Assembly: GCA_947372795.1 (NCBI GenBank)
Contig: CANBVC010000002.1
Span: 1 to 42,456 of the forward strand
Length of the DNA: 42,456 nucleotides
Origin: Beijerinckiaceae bacterium
GTDB taxonomy: Bacteria; Pseudomonadota; Alphaproteobacteria; Rhizobiales; Beijerinckiaceae
Direction: 5' to 3'
The translations under genes were made by a program, and so were the position numbers. Below are positions 22,673 through 30,852 of the stretch, one piece after another (position 1 is the stretch's first letter; every line of letters begins with the position of its first letter). Below the pieces are notes generated by a model that worked only from the letters and a program-made list of their open reading frames with translations, did not search any database and was not told the DNA's origin.

Positions 22673-23557
22673 CTATCGCGCAGACTTGTCGGGACGCAGC
22701 CGGAGCAAGCCTTCCTGAACCACCGAGGCGACGAGACGTCCGTCGCGCGAAAACAGGCTGCCGCGAGTGAGCCCGCGCGCGCCATTGGCGTTGGGGCTTT
22801 GCTGGGCGTAGAGCAACCATTCGTCGGCGCGGAAGGGCCGATGGAACCACAGGGCGTGGTCGAGACTCGCCGCCTGAATGTCTTCATCGAAAACCGAGCG
22901 CTGATGCTTCACCAGCGCGGTGTCGAGCAGGGTCATGTCCGAAAAATAGGCAAGGACGGCCCGATGCACTGCGGGGTCGTCAGGCAAGGGACCGCTCGCG
23001 CGCATCCAGATATTCTGATGGGTGGGCAGGGGCGCGCGATCCACCTTGGGGTAATATCGGGCGAGATCGACCGGGCGCACGTCGATCGGCTGCGCTTGCG
23101 TGAAATAACGCTGCATGGCGGCGGGCATCATATGGGCGAAGGCCTGCCCCATCTCCGGTCGGCTCATCAGCGTCTCGGGATCGGGCGCGTCGGGCATGGG
23201 CATGCAATGGTCGAGCCCGGGCTCTTCGATATGAAACGAGGCCGTCAGGCTGAAGATCGTGCGTCCGTGCTGGATCGCGTCGCAGCGCCTCGTGGCGAAA
23301 CTGCCGCCGTCACGCAGGCGCTGGACCTCATAGGAGATGGGCGTCGAAGCATCGCCCGGTAGAAGGAAATAGCCGTGCAGGGAATGGGGCTCTCGCCGGT
23401 CCACGGTCCGCGAGGCCGCGACGAGCGCCTGCGCGATGATCTGCCCACCAAAGACGCGTTTGCGGAGGGCCAGCGGGCATTGGCCTCGGAAACTGTCCGG
23501 ACCGAGCCGTTCTATATCGAGAATGTCGAGAAGCGCAGCGATGGCCTGGGGCATCAT
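22673..23557 (-). CDS. tesB: Acyl-CoA thioesterase II
   Basis: RVFGGQIIAQALVAASRTV, HSLHGYFLLPGDASTPISYEVQRLRDGGSFATRR. Confidence 0.94.
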   Translation of the reverse strand: MMPQAIAALLDILDIERLGPDSFRGQCPLALRKRVFGGQIIAQALVAASRTVDRREPHSLHGYFLLPGDASTPISYEVQRLRDGGSFATRRCDAIQHGRTIFSLTASFHIEEPGLDHCMPMPDAPDPETLMSRPEMGQAFAHMMPAAMQRYFTQAQPIDVRPVDLARYYPKVDRAPLPTHQNIWMRASGPLPDDPAVHRAVLAYFSDMTLLDTALVKHQRSVFDEDIQAASLDHALWFHRPFRADEWLLYAQQSPNANGARGLTRGSLFSRDGRLVASVVQEGLLRLRPDKSAR

Positions 23558-23620
23558 AAGCTCTGGAACGAGAGAAGCCCGCTCAACTGAGCGTAAGCAG
23601 GCTTCTCGTCAAGTGAGCCT

Positions 23621-24961
23621 TTATTGATGCAGGGCTTCGCCATGCAGGGCGAGGTCGAGACCCTCGCGTTCCTGATCGGGGGACACCCGCAGGCCGCAGA
23701 CGAGATCGACGATCTTCAGGGTGACCCAGGTTCCCACCACACACCAAAGGGTGGTGACGACCACGCCCACGGCCTGAACGCCGAGCTGGGCTGGGTTGCC
23801 CTCAAGCAGGCCAGCTACGCCCGCAGGCGTATCGGGGGAGACGCTGAGGGAAGCGGTGGCGAAAACGCCGGCCAGCAGCGTCCCAAGCAGGCCACCGACG
23901 CCATGCACGCCGAATACGTCGAGCGAATCGTCATATTTCAAGCGTTGCTTCACCACGGTGCAGAAGCAATAGCAGACCGCGCCCGCAATGGCGCCGATGA
24001 CGAGGCCATGCCAGGGCAGGACAAAGCCGGAAGCCGGGGTGATGGTGCCAAGTCCAGCCACCGCGCCCGAGATCATGCCTAGAACCGATGGCTTGCCGCG
24101 GTGGATCCATTCGATGCCGGTCCAGATCACCGCGCCTGCGCAGGCGGCCAGATGCGTCGCCACAATGGCGAAAACCGCGCGCGAGCCCGCGCCCAGCGCC
24201 GAGCCGCCGTTGAAGCCGAACCAGCCTACCCAGAGCAGGCCAGTGCCCACCACGGCCAGCGACAGGTCGAAGGGGGCCATGTTCTCGCGGCCATAGCCCT
24301 GACGCGCGCCCAACATCACCGCAGCCATAAGGCCCGCGACGCCAGCGTTGATATGCACGACCGTGCCGCCCGCGAAATCGAGGACGCCGATCTGCGCCAG
24401 CCATCCACCGCCCCAGACCATGTGGGCCGAAGGCGTGTAGACGAGGAATAGCCAGATGGCGCAGAAAAGCAGGAAGGCGGAGAATTTCATACGATCCGCC
24501 ACAGCCCCGCCCACCAGCGCGCAGGTGATGATCGCGAAGGTCATCTGATAGGCCATGAAGAGCAGCTCGGGGATGGTCTTGGCCAGGGGATTGACCGTTT
24601 CAAGCCCGATCCCCCTCAGGAAGACGCGGCTGAGGTCGCCGATATAGGCGCCGTCGCCAGTGAAGCTGAGGCTATAGGCCACGGCCACCCACAGGATCGA
24701 AACCAGCGCCGTCGCCGCCGCGCTCTGGGCCATGACCGCCAGCACATGCTTTTTGCGCACCATGCCGGAATAGAAAAGAGCCAGACCGGGCAGGGTCATC
24801 ATCAGCACAAGGCCCGTGCAGATGATCATGAAACCGGTGTCTGCTGCGTCGATCCCGTCTGCGGCGAAGGCGGCGCCGGATGCAAGGGCGGTCAGCGCGC
24901 AGGGCGCGATCAGGCGCAAAAAGAGGCGGAGCATGGGATTCCAGCGACTTTGGAGGGACAA
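23621..24961 (-). CDS. Second ammonium transporter (Amt family); start may be internal at MLRLFLRL
   Basis: GLVLMMTLPGLALFYSGMVRKKHVLAVMAQ, DFAGGTVVHINAGVAGLMA. Confidence 0.95.
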   Translation of the reverse strand: MSLQSRWNPMLRLFLRLIAPCALTALASGAAFAADGIDAADTGFMIICTGLVLMMTLPGLALFYSGMVRKKHVLAVMAQSAAATALVSILWVAVAYSLSFTGDGAYIGDLSRVFLRGIGLETVNPLAKTIPELLFMAYQMTFAIITCALVGGAVADRMKFSAFLLFCAIWLFLVYTPSAHMVWGGGWLAQIGVLDFAGGTVVHINAGVAGLMAAVMLGARQGYGRENMAPFDLSLAVVGTGLLWVGWFGFNGGSALGAGSRAVFAIVATHLAACAGAVIWTGIEWIHRGKPSVLGMISGAVAGLGTITPASGFVLPWHGLVIGAIAGAVCYCFCTVVKQRLKYDDSLDVFGVHGVGGLLGTLLAGVFATASLSVSPDTPAGVAGLLEGNPAQLGVQAVGVVVTTLWCVVGTWVTLKIVDLVCGLRVSPDQEREGLDLALHGEALHQ

Positions 24962-24997
24962 GGGCGCGATGGAATTTGCGCCAGTTCGCTGAAAATG

Positions 24998-25017
24998 AAA
25001 GCAATCATTATGCCAAA
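24998..25017 (-). promoter_or_regulatory. sigma54 promoter of the second amtB
   Basis: - strand TTTGGCATAATGATTGCTTT: TGGCAT-N5-TTGCT spacing. Confidence 0.8.
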
Positions 25018-25131
25018 TTGCCTAATTAATCAGCATGCCGGAAATTCCTTGGCGACGTGGCGCAGGTGAACATGCTCGACGACACGTGGTGGCGCAGATC
25101 GACCAAGGAATGAACAGCTATAGATGCATAA

Positions 25132-25147
25132 TTAGGCAGTTGCCTAA
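25132..25147. repeat. Palindrome TTAGGCA-GT-TGCCTAA, operator-like
   Basis: Perfect 7-bp arms; a related half site TTGCCTAATTAA occurs at 25018-25029. Confidence 0.6.
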
Positions 25148-25156
25148 AAAAGGGGC

Positions 25157-25372
25157 TCAGAGATCCGTAAGCCTGCGGGCTTCGTCCGGCAGCATGATCG
25201 GAATGCAGTCGCGGATAGGATAGGCGAGCCGTGCGTTGCGTGAAATCAGCTCCTGGCGCGTCGAATCATATTCGAGTGTGTCCTTTGTCAGCGGACACAC
25301 GAGAATTTCCAGCAGCCGCCGGTCGATCCGCGCGGGCTGGGCCGGGCCTTGCGATGTCTCCTGCGTTCCCAT
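25157..25372 (-). CDS. Trm112 family protein (UPF0434)
   Basis: [49 protein letters not shown]. Confidence 0.92.
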   Translation of the reverse strand: MGTQETSQGPAQPARIDRRLLEILVCPLTKDTLEYDSTRQELISRNARLAYPIRDCIPIMLPDEARRLTDL

Positions 25373-25380
25373 TGCGGCTC

Positions 25381-26049
25381 CTATTGCAGCGAGGAGCTTG
25401 TCTCGGCGCCGCGCGCCAGCTCCATTTCCGTAGCCGCGATCAGCACGTCGGCGCGCGACTTGATGTCGGGCGCTTCGAGCAGCGCCTGTTTCTCACGCGG
25501 TCCAAAGGGGCTCATCATGGCCAGCGCATTGACCAGCGCCTCATTGGGGGCCTGATTAATGCCGTCCCAGTCGATCTTGAGGCGGCTCGCCAACGCAAAG
25601 CGCCGTAGCGCGTCGAGCACGGCCTCTCGATCGACCTCTTTTTCTCCGGCGCGGGGGACGAAATCACTTGCAAATTCGGTGTAATCGGCCCGGACCTGCC
25701 GGTAAGGCGTCATAACCGTCAGTTCTTCAACGACGCGAAAGCGCGCCACGCCGGAGAGGCTGAGCATATAGCGGCCATCGCCGGTTTCGGCGATCTGGGT
25801 GATACGGCCAAGGCAGCCCACCCGTTCCAGCCGGGGATGACGAGCCCGTTCGTCTTCAGCCTGCTGCGGCTGGATCATGCCGATGAGGCGATGGCTTTTC
25901 AGCGCATCGTCCATCATCGCCATGTAGCGGGGTTCGAAGACGTTCAACGGCAGCTGGCCACGCGGCAGCAGCAGGGCCCCTGTCAGCGGGAACACCGGGA
26001 TCACGTCCGGCAGGTCTTCGGCGCTTTGATAAGGCTTGTTGATGCTCAT
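25381..26049 (-). CDS. LON peptidase substrate-binding domain protein
   Basis: [36 protein letters not shown]. Confidence 0.92.
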   Translation of the reverse strand: MSINKPYQSAEDLPDVIPVFPLTGALLLPRGQLPLNVFEPRYMAMMDDALKSHRLIGMIQPQQAEDERARHPRLERVGCLGRITQIAETGDGRYMLSLSGVARFRVVEELTVMTPYRQVRADYTEFASDFVPRAGEKEVDREAVLDALRRFALASRLKIDWDGINQAPNEALVNALAMMSPFGPREKQALLEAPDIKSRADVLIAATEMELARGAETSSSLQ

Positions 26050-26081
26050 CGTGCAGATCTCCGGGCGAGGTTCACATCACC

Positions 26082-26984
26082 TCACGAGAACAGGATGCCT
26101 GACAGACGCCGACGGGCGCCCAGCGTTTCTGGATCCGCCATGCCCCAGGCCTCGAAGAACTGAAGCAACTGCTTGCGTGCGGCCTCTTCGTTCCAGGCGC
26201 GGTCGCGGCGGATGGCCTCCAGCAGCTGGTCGGCGGCTTCGCGCCTGTCGCCCCGGCCGTTGAGGCCGATAGCGAGTTCGATACGCGCCGCATGATCGGC
26301 CGGATCAGCCTCAAGCCGCGCCATCAGGGGAGCGAGATCGCCGACGGAGGCAGCCTGATCGGCGACGTCTAGCGCAGCCTTCGCAGCGGCGACGCCAGCG
26401 TCCTTGTCGGCGCCGGCGGGCGCTTGATCAAGAACGGCGCGAGCCTGTTCGAGATCGCCAAGGGCCACGAGCGCGCGCGCGAGCCCGGCGAAACATTTGA
26501 GATCGGCGGGGTCGAGCGATAGCGCTTCGCTAAACAGCGTCGCCGCGCCCTCAGCATCGCCAGCGGCGAGCGCCGCTTCGGCTTCCGCAACCAGTTCATC
26601 TGCCTCGCCGCCCAGCGGGCCGACGAGACGCTCCAGAAAGCCCTTGATCTGACTCTCGGGCAGCGCCCCCATGAAGCCGTCGACCGGCTGGCCTTTCTGG
26701 AACGCGATAACCGCAGGAATAGATTTAACCCCGAGTTGGCCCGCGATTTCGGGATGCTCATCGATGTTCATCTTGACGAGCTTCACCTTGCCGCCCGCGG
26801 CCTTGATGACCTTTTCAATAACGGGAGTCATCTGCTTGCAGGGGCCGCACCAGGGCGCCCAGAAATCGACCAGTACGGCCTGGCGCGCGGATTCTGCGAT
26901 CACATCGACCCGGAAAGAGGCGGTCGTCGTGTCCTTGATGAGATCCGCGCCGCCCAGCCCCGCCTGATCGTTCTGCCCCAGCAT
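26082..26984 (-). CDS. Thioredoxin-TPR co-chaperone (YbbN/CnoX-like)
   Basis: VLVDFWAPWCGPCKQMTPVIEKV followed by TPR-like region. Confidence 0.92.
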   Translation of the reverse strand: MLGQNDQAGLGGADLIKDTTTASFRVDVIAESARQAVLVDFWAPWCGPCKQMTPVIEKVIKAAGGKVKLVKMNIDEHPEIAGQLGVKSIPAVIAFQKGQPVDGFMGALPESQIKGFLERLVGPLGGEADELVAEAEAALAAGDAEGAATLFSEALSLDPADLKCFAGLARALVALGDLEQARAVLDQAPAGADKDAGVAAAKAALDVADQAASVGDLAPLMARLEADPADHAARIELAIGLNGRGDRREAADQLLEAIRRDRAWNEEAARKQLLQFFEAWGMADPETLGARRRLSGILFS

Positions 26985-27073
26985 CGTCTCAACTCCATTC
27001 CGGCGCCGCCGCTGCCGCGGCAATCATGTCAATCCATCACATGGGGCGGATCGGCTGAATTAGCAATGTCCAG

Positions 27074-27574
27074 TCAAGCCTCCGGAAGGCGAAGCAGCAG
27101 CGGTTCGTGGCCGCAAGCTCTGAGGAAGCGAATGAGATCGTGTCCTGACAGGGTGGTGGTGCGTGTGTTCGTCAGCGGGTGAAAGTTGACGGCGTGGGCC
27201 AAAGCCAGCCGCTCGTCGATCACCACGGTCACTTGCCCGCCCGCGTCGTTGATCGCCCCAAAGGGAGTGACGGAGCCCGGCGTCACGCCCAGCAGGTCAA
27301 GCATAGCTTCCGCAGAGCCGAAAGAGACCTTGCCCTGCGCACCGATTCGCGTGTGGAGAGACTTCAGGTCGATCGTCGCGTCCTCTTCCGCTACGACCAG
27401 GAAAAAACGCTTCGCCCGATCCCGCACGAAATGGTTTTTGGAATGAAGTCCCGGGATCCGCCCGCGCAGGGCTCTAGATTCCTCGACCGTGAACAAAGGC
27501 GGATGGTCGAAGCTGCGGGTCTCTATGCCCAGTTTTTCGAGGGTCTGGAACAGATCTTCAGCAGTTTTGCTCAT
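27074..27574 (-). CDS. YbaK/ProX-type aminoacyl-tRNA deacylase (prolyl-tRNA synthetase-associated domain)
   Basis: HPPLFTVEESRALRGRIPGLHSKNHFVRDRAKRFFLVV, VTPFGAINDAGGQVTVVID. Confidence 0.9.
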   Translation of the reverse strand: MSKTAEDLFQTLEKLGIETRSFDHPPLFTVEESRALRGRIPGLHSKNHFVRDRAKRFFLVVAEEDATIDLKSLHTRIGAQGKVSFGSAEAMLDLLGVTPGSVTPFGAINDAGGQVTVVIDERLALAHAVNFHPLTNTRTTTLSGHDLIRFLRACGHEPLLLRLPEA

Positions 27575-27688
27575 GGTTCCCGGCGACTTGGTCCGCTTAT
27601 TCGCGTAACCCTCAAACTCCCCTGTTGCAATCGCCCGCGCTTTGGGTCATATACCCGCCATCGGCGCTGCGGCGCAGATGACACGGAT

Positions 27689-27763
27689 GCGGGTGTAGCT
27701 CAGGGGTAGAGCACAACCTTGCCAAGGTTGGGGTCGAGGGTTCGAATCCCTTCGCCCGCTCCA
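27689..27763 (+). tRNA. tRNA-Gly (anticodon GCC), CCA encoded
   Basis: GCGGGTGTAGCTCAGGGGTAGAGCACAACCTTGCCAAGGTTGGGGTCGAGGGTTCGAATCCCTTCGCCCGCTCCA; complete cloverleaf, GCC at 27721-27723. Confidence 0.97.
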
Positions 27764-27765
27764 AA
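27753..27765 (+). repeat. Putative att site copy 1 (tRNA-Gly 3' end)
   Basis: CGCCCGCTCCAAA, exact repeat at 29813-29825. Confidence 0.7.
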
Positions 27766-27965
27766 TTAACTGGTGTATTGCACTGGTTAATGTCTTCGGC
27801 GCCACACCCCAGGCGCCTCAAAAAACGATCCCAAAAACTATAGACGAATGGAAAACGCATTTTGGCGTTTATCCAGCCGGGTCATGTTGGGCTTCCGACG
27901 CTGATTTAGCTGAGCGGGATCGCAAGCCGAAATTTCATAAACCAATCCATCAACACGCCGCCTAC

Positions 27966-28468
27966 TCACCTGCCAAGGTACGGGCAGATGGCGCTCATTT
28001 TTTCCAACACATCCTTGTTATTGGGGACCTTGAAGACAATTTGATTGACTATGAATTCGGTGACTATACGGGACTTCGCGTTCTCTTTTCCAGAGCGAAG
28101 TATATTTGCCCCACCTCGGGACTCGTCACATAGGCGAGCTTGTTGCCTAAATTGAACTGCCCGAACCCGATTTCGATCGGGCGATCTGTATCAATGCGTA
28201 CCGTCATTTTTATCGCTTTTGGATATGATTTAGCCTGGTCAAAGTCGATGTCTGCAATAAAGGCGATCCACCGCGTCTTTTCCGCGTCATCCCAACACTT
28301 AAAACCAATCGCATAAGAGCTTTTTTCATCATCGACAGAAACATATGCCGTCTTCTCGTCGGTCATGGGATCCACATCAGGGGAGAAGTCCCAGAGGGCA
28401 TAAGCGTGCTGTATCTGCGCTAAGGACAGCAGCGCAATGAATGAAGCTCTTTTTACGTGTGAACTCAT
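27966..28468 (-). pseudogene. Secreted small protein, likely frameshifted (VasI-like DPMTDEK pattern); intact part is 28064-28468
   Basis: Signal peptide then LWDFSPDVDPMTDEKTAYVSVDDEKSSYAIGFKCWDD. A neighbouring frame continues past the stop as SGKENAKSRIVTEFIVNQIVFKVPNNKDVLEKMSAICPYLGR*. Confidence 0.5.
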
Positions 28469-28596
28469 CGAAATTCTCCGGCCATTCGGGTGCTTGAGCG
28501 ATCCGAGTTCCTGATGAAGGGATCGATGACACGTTCGAATTTTATCATCATGCAGATACTGGCATAAGCCAATGAACTGGAGGGCTTTAAGCTTTT

Positions 28597-28707
28597 CCTC
28601 GCTCGACTGCGATATGCCGTACCGAAGCTAAGGTGGCGGGGCGGACCGATGTCGCCCGGAGCGCAAGATCCATCAATGATCGATCAGTGCGGCATACTCA
28701 AGCGAGG
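28597..28707. repeat. Imperfect inverted repeat, about 110 bp
   Basis: CCTCGCTCGACTGCGATATGCCGTAC (28597-28622) against the reverse complement of 28687-28707, CCTCGCTTGAGTATGCCGCAC. Confidence 0.5.
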
Positions 28708-28947
28708 AGCGCACATCTGCACATATGAAAGGTCTCGCTGATACCTCACCGCGAGGCTCCGCTGAGTGCTTCCTTCCAGTAGAAACGAATCACGCGATAG
28801 ATGGCGGGCCCGCAGCCTGCCCAAATAAGGCCCGGGCACGGAGAATAGACCGGATCTTCAGAACCGAAAATTGCCCAATCTTATATCCGGGACATTGGGA
28901 ATGTTTGGGTAATCCAGAACTGTCGGAAACATTTCCCGGCTCGCAGA

Positions 28948-29631
28948 TTAGGCGTAGCGGTTTTTGTTCGCAAAAGTAAATTCTATTACGCAGGGCAGCG
29001 AGATATTGTGTACGTTTCGAATCCCACAGCAATTATTTCCATGAACATGCACCACTACGAAATTTTCACTCAATTTATCAAACACCCGCTTTGCCTTTGG
29101 AAAGAAACCCGGATGCGATAAGTTTTCAAGATTATGAAACTCGCAGCAAATCTGAGCAAATTTATTAAGATCAGCAGAAGATGCGTCGTCAAACACATCC
29201 CACTCCGCACCTTCGATATCAATATTCAAAAGCAAATCTGGCGTAGTTTTCTTAGAGAACTCTCTCACCAAGTCAGGCAAAGTTGCGGTGTCAGGCCCCG
29301 CAGCAGTAGCAATCATTTTCTTATGGAAATTTAGAAGCGGATGCGATGATGGTGCGCAGTCGATCGAATGGTCGAACTGCTCAACAGGAATTCCGCGCTT
29401 TGCGACTTCTAAATCCCAGCTATCATTATCGGATATGCCGAATGAGAATGCATGGCTTATATTTTTGAAATCATCTAGCTGAACATAGCCCCCGTCGCCC
29501 GGACTTCCGACGCGGATTTTCTTATATTTCTCAGACTTCACAGGAGCTAGCGGCCGCAACAAATCGAGTATTTTATTTTGTTGCTCTTGGGGAGACAGCA
29601 ACTCAAAGGGCATATCCATATTATTTGCCAT
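28948..29631 (-). CDS. FkbM-like methyltransferase domain protein
   Basis: RVGSPGDGGYVQLDDFKNISHAFSFGISDNDSWDLEVAKRGIPVEQFDHSID, LLLNIDIEGAEWDVFDD. Confidence 0.75.
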   Translation of the reverse strand: MANNMDMPFELLSPQEQQNKILDLLRPLAPVKSEKYKKIRVGSPGDGGYVQLDDFKNISHAFSFGISDNDSWDLEVAKRGIPVEQFDHSIDCAPSSHPLLNFHKKMIATAAGPDTATLPDLVREFSKKTTPDLLLNIDIEGAEWDVFDDASSADLNKFAQICCEFHNLENLSHPGFFPKAKRVFDKLSENFVVVHVHGNNCCGIRNVHNISLPCVIEFTFANKNRYA

Positions 29632-29812
29632 GATTACACCCCAGCAACTTGATGACATCGCCACCGCATCAAGCGGATTGCGCAAGAGGAAGATTAAGGA
29701 TTAAGAGCCCAGACCCTAAGTTAGTAGTTTACCCCTACAATAACGATTTGCCAAATTTCATTAAGAATGCCTCGGGTTAGTAATGGAATCGACGCGGATC
29801 AGCTAAGATTAA

Positions 29813-29825
29813 CGCCCGCTCCAAA
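29813..29825 (+). repeat. Putative att site copy 2
   Basis: CGCCCGCTCCAAA identical to tRNA-Gly 3' end 27753-27765. Confidence 0.7.
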
Positions 29826-29914
29826 GTGAGGGGCCGTTAGCGGGTTCGCCAAAATCACCAGCCAGTAGATTCTTGGTCTCCCGCTCAGCGAGTCCTCTGA
29901 TGCAGCTTCGAGAT

Positions 29915-30832
29915 TCAAGGTTGCGACGCCATTTTCGCAGGTAGGCGCCGTCCGAGCCATTCGACCATGTCTTCGCTTGGCATGGCGTAGCGCCCCTCCT
30001 TCGCATCAAAGCGGATGGTGAACGGTTCCGATCGAGTCGCTTGCGAAGAATCGTCCAGCGCGAAGATTTTTTTTGTACCGGTCTTCCTTTTGAGCGTTAG
30101 CTCAAGCGCATGCAGTCCGCCTTCGCCGGGCTTGAACCCGTAATCGATCCGGTTCGAGGCGCAACTATTGGTTTGGCTGCTATTGCAGCTTTGTTCATTG
30201 CCCTTGTAGCTGATGAAATCAACCATACGCTTTTGCTTTGGGGTAAAGACGCCGCCAACGTGAATAAGCGTCGTCATCTCCTGATCGAGGCCGTTCGCTT
30301 TAAAATTGTCCGTCACCTCCCAGGCATAGGTATCGATGGCGACCTCGACGAAGCGAAAATTCTTTTCCTCGGCAGGCGCCTGACGCGTGCCAAATTCATA
30401 GAGGCCGTCAAGCTCCCTGAACACGAAGCCCTTCTCTTCGCCCGTCGTGGCGAAATGCATGAACATCACGACGCCGGTTTTAAGCGCGCTCGCCTGATAG
30501 TCCTTGCCCGAAATCGCAAAATAATAATCGTTCTTGTCATTGGCGCCGCGCATGGCGAATTTCGCGGGCTGCATGCAAAAGCGCCGGCCACGCGTCTCCA
30601 GCGTCCAGCAACTCGCCTTTTGATCATAGGCGCCGACGGTCTTCATGACCGCAGCCCAGATTTGCTGTTGTTTGCTCGTATCGACGTTCAGCTTTGTTTT
30701 CTTGGGTTGTTCAAGCTTGGGGGCCGGCCTTTCCGCTTCCGCGAAAGCCGCGACGCACGAAAACGCCATGGCCGCGCCTAGCGCTATGGTCAGCAGCGTT
30801 TTGCCGTTGGACCTGTCATTCAAGGAAAACAT
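29915..30832 (-). CDS. Hypothetical exported protein
   Basis: Signal peptide LLTIALGAAMAFSCVAAFAEA; GC-rich codon use typical of host; no family recognised. Confidence 0.8.
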   Translation of the reverse strand: MFSLNDRSNGKTLLTIALGAAMAFSCVAAFAEAERPAPKLEQPKKTKLNVDTSKQQQIWAAVMKTVGAYDQKASCWTLETRGRRFCMQPAKFAMRGANDKNDYYFAISGKDYQASALKTGVVMFMHFATTGEEKGFVFRELDGLYEFGTRQAPAEEKNFRFVEVAIDTYAWEVTDNFKANGLDQEMTTLIHVGGVFTPKQKRMVDFISYKGNEQSCNSSQTNSCASNRIDYGFKPGEGGLHALELTLKRKTGTKKIFALDDSSQATRSEPFTIRFDAKEGRYAMPSEDMVEWLGRRLPAKMASQP

Positions 30833-30852
30833 ATTTTACCTGTCGTCGTTCT

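Noticed and set aside
27767-27792. Imperfect hairpin ATTAACTGGTG...CACTGGTTAAT after tRNA-Gly, possible terminator
   Set aside because: Mismatches in the stem and no U-run
28725-28979. 84-aa + strand ORF in the mini-island
   Set aside because: No start context, no domain, overlaps the end of the FkbM-like gene
29809-30009. 66-aa - strand ORF ending beside att copy 2, considered as an integrase remnant
   Set aside because: Too short and no tyrosine-recombinase motif (R..HxxR..Y) visible
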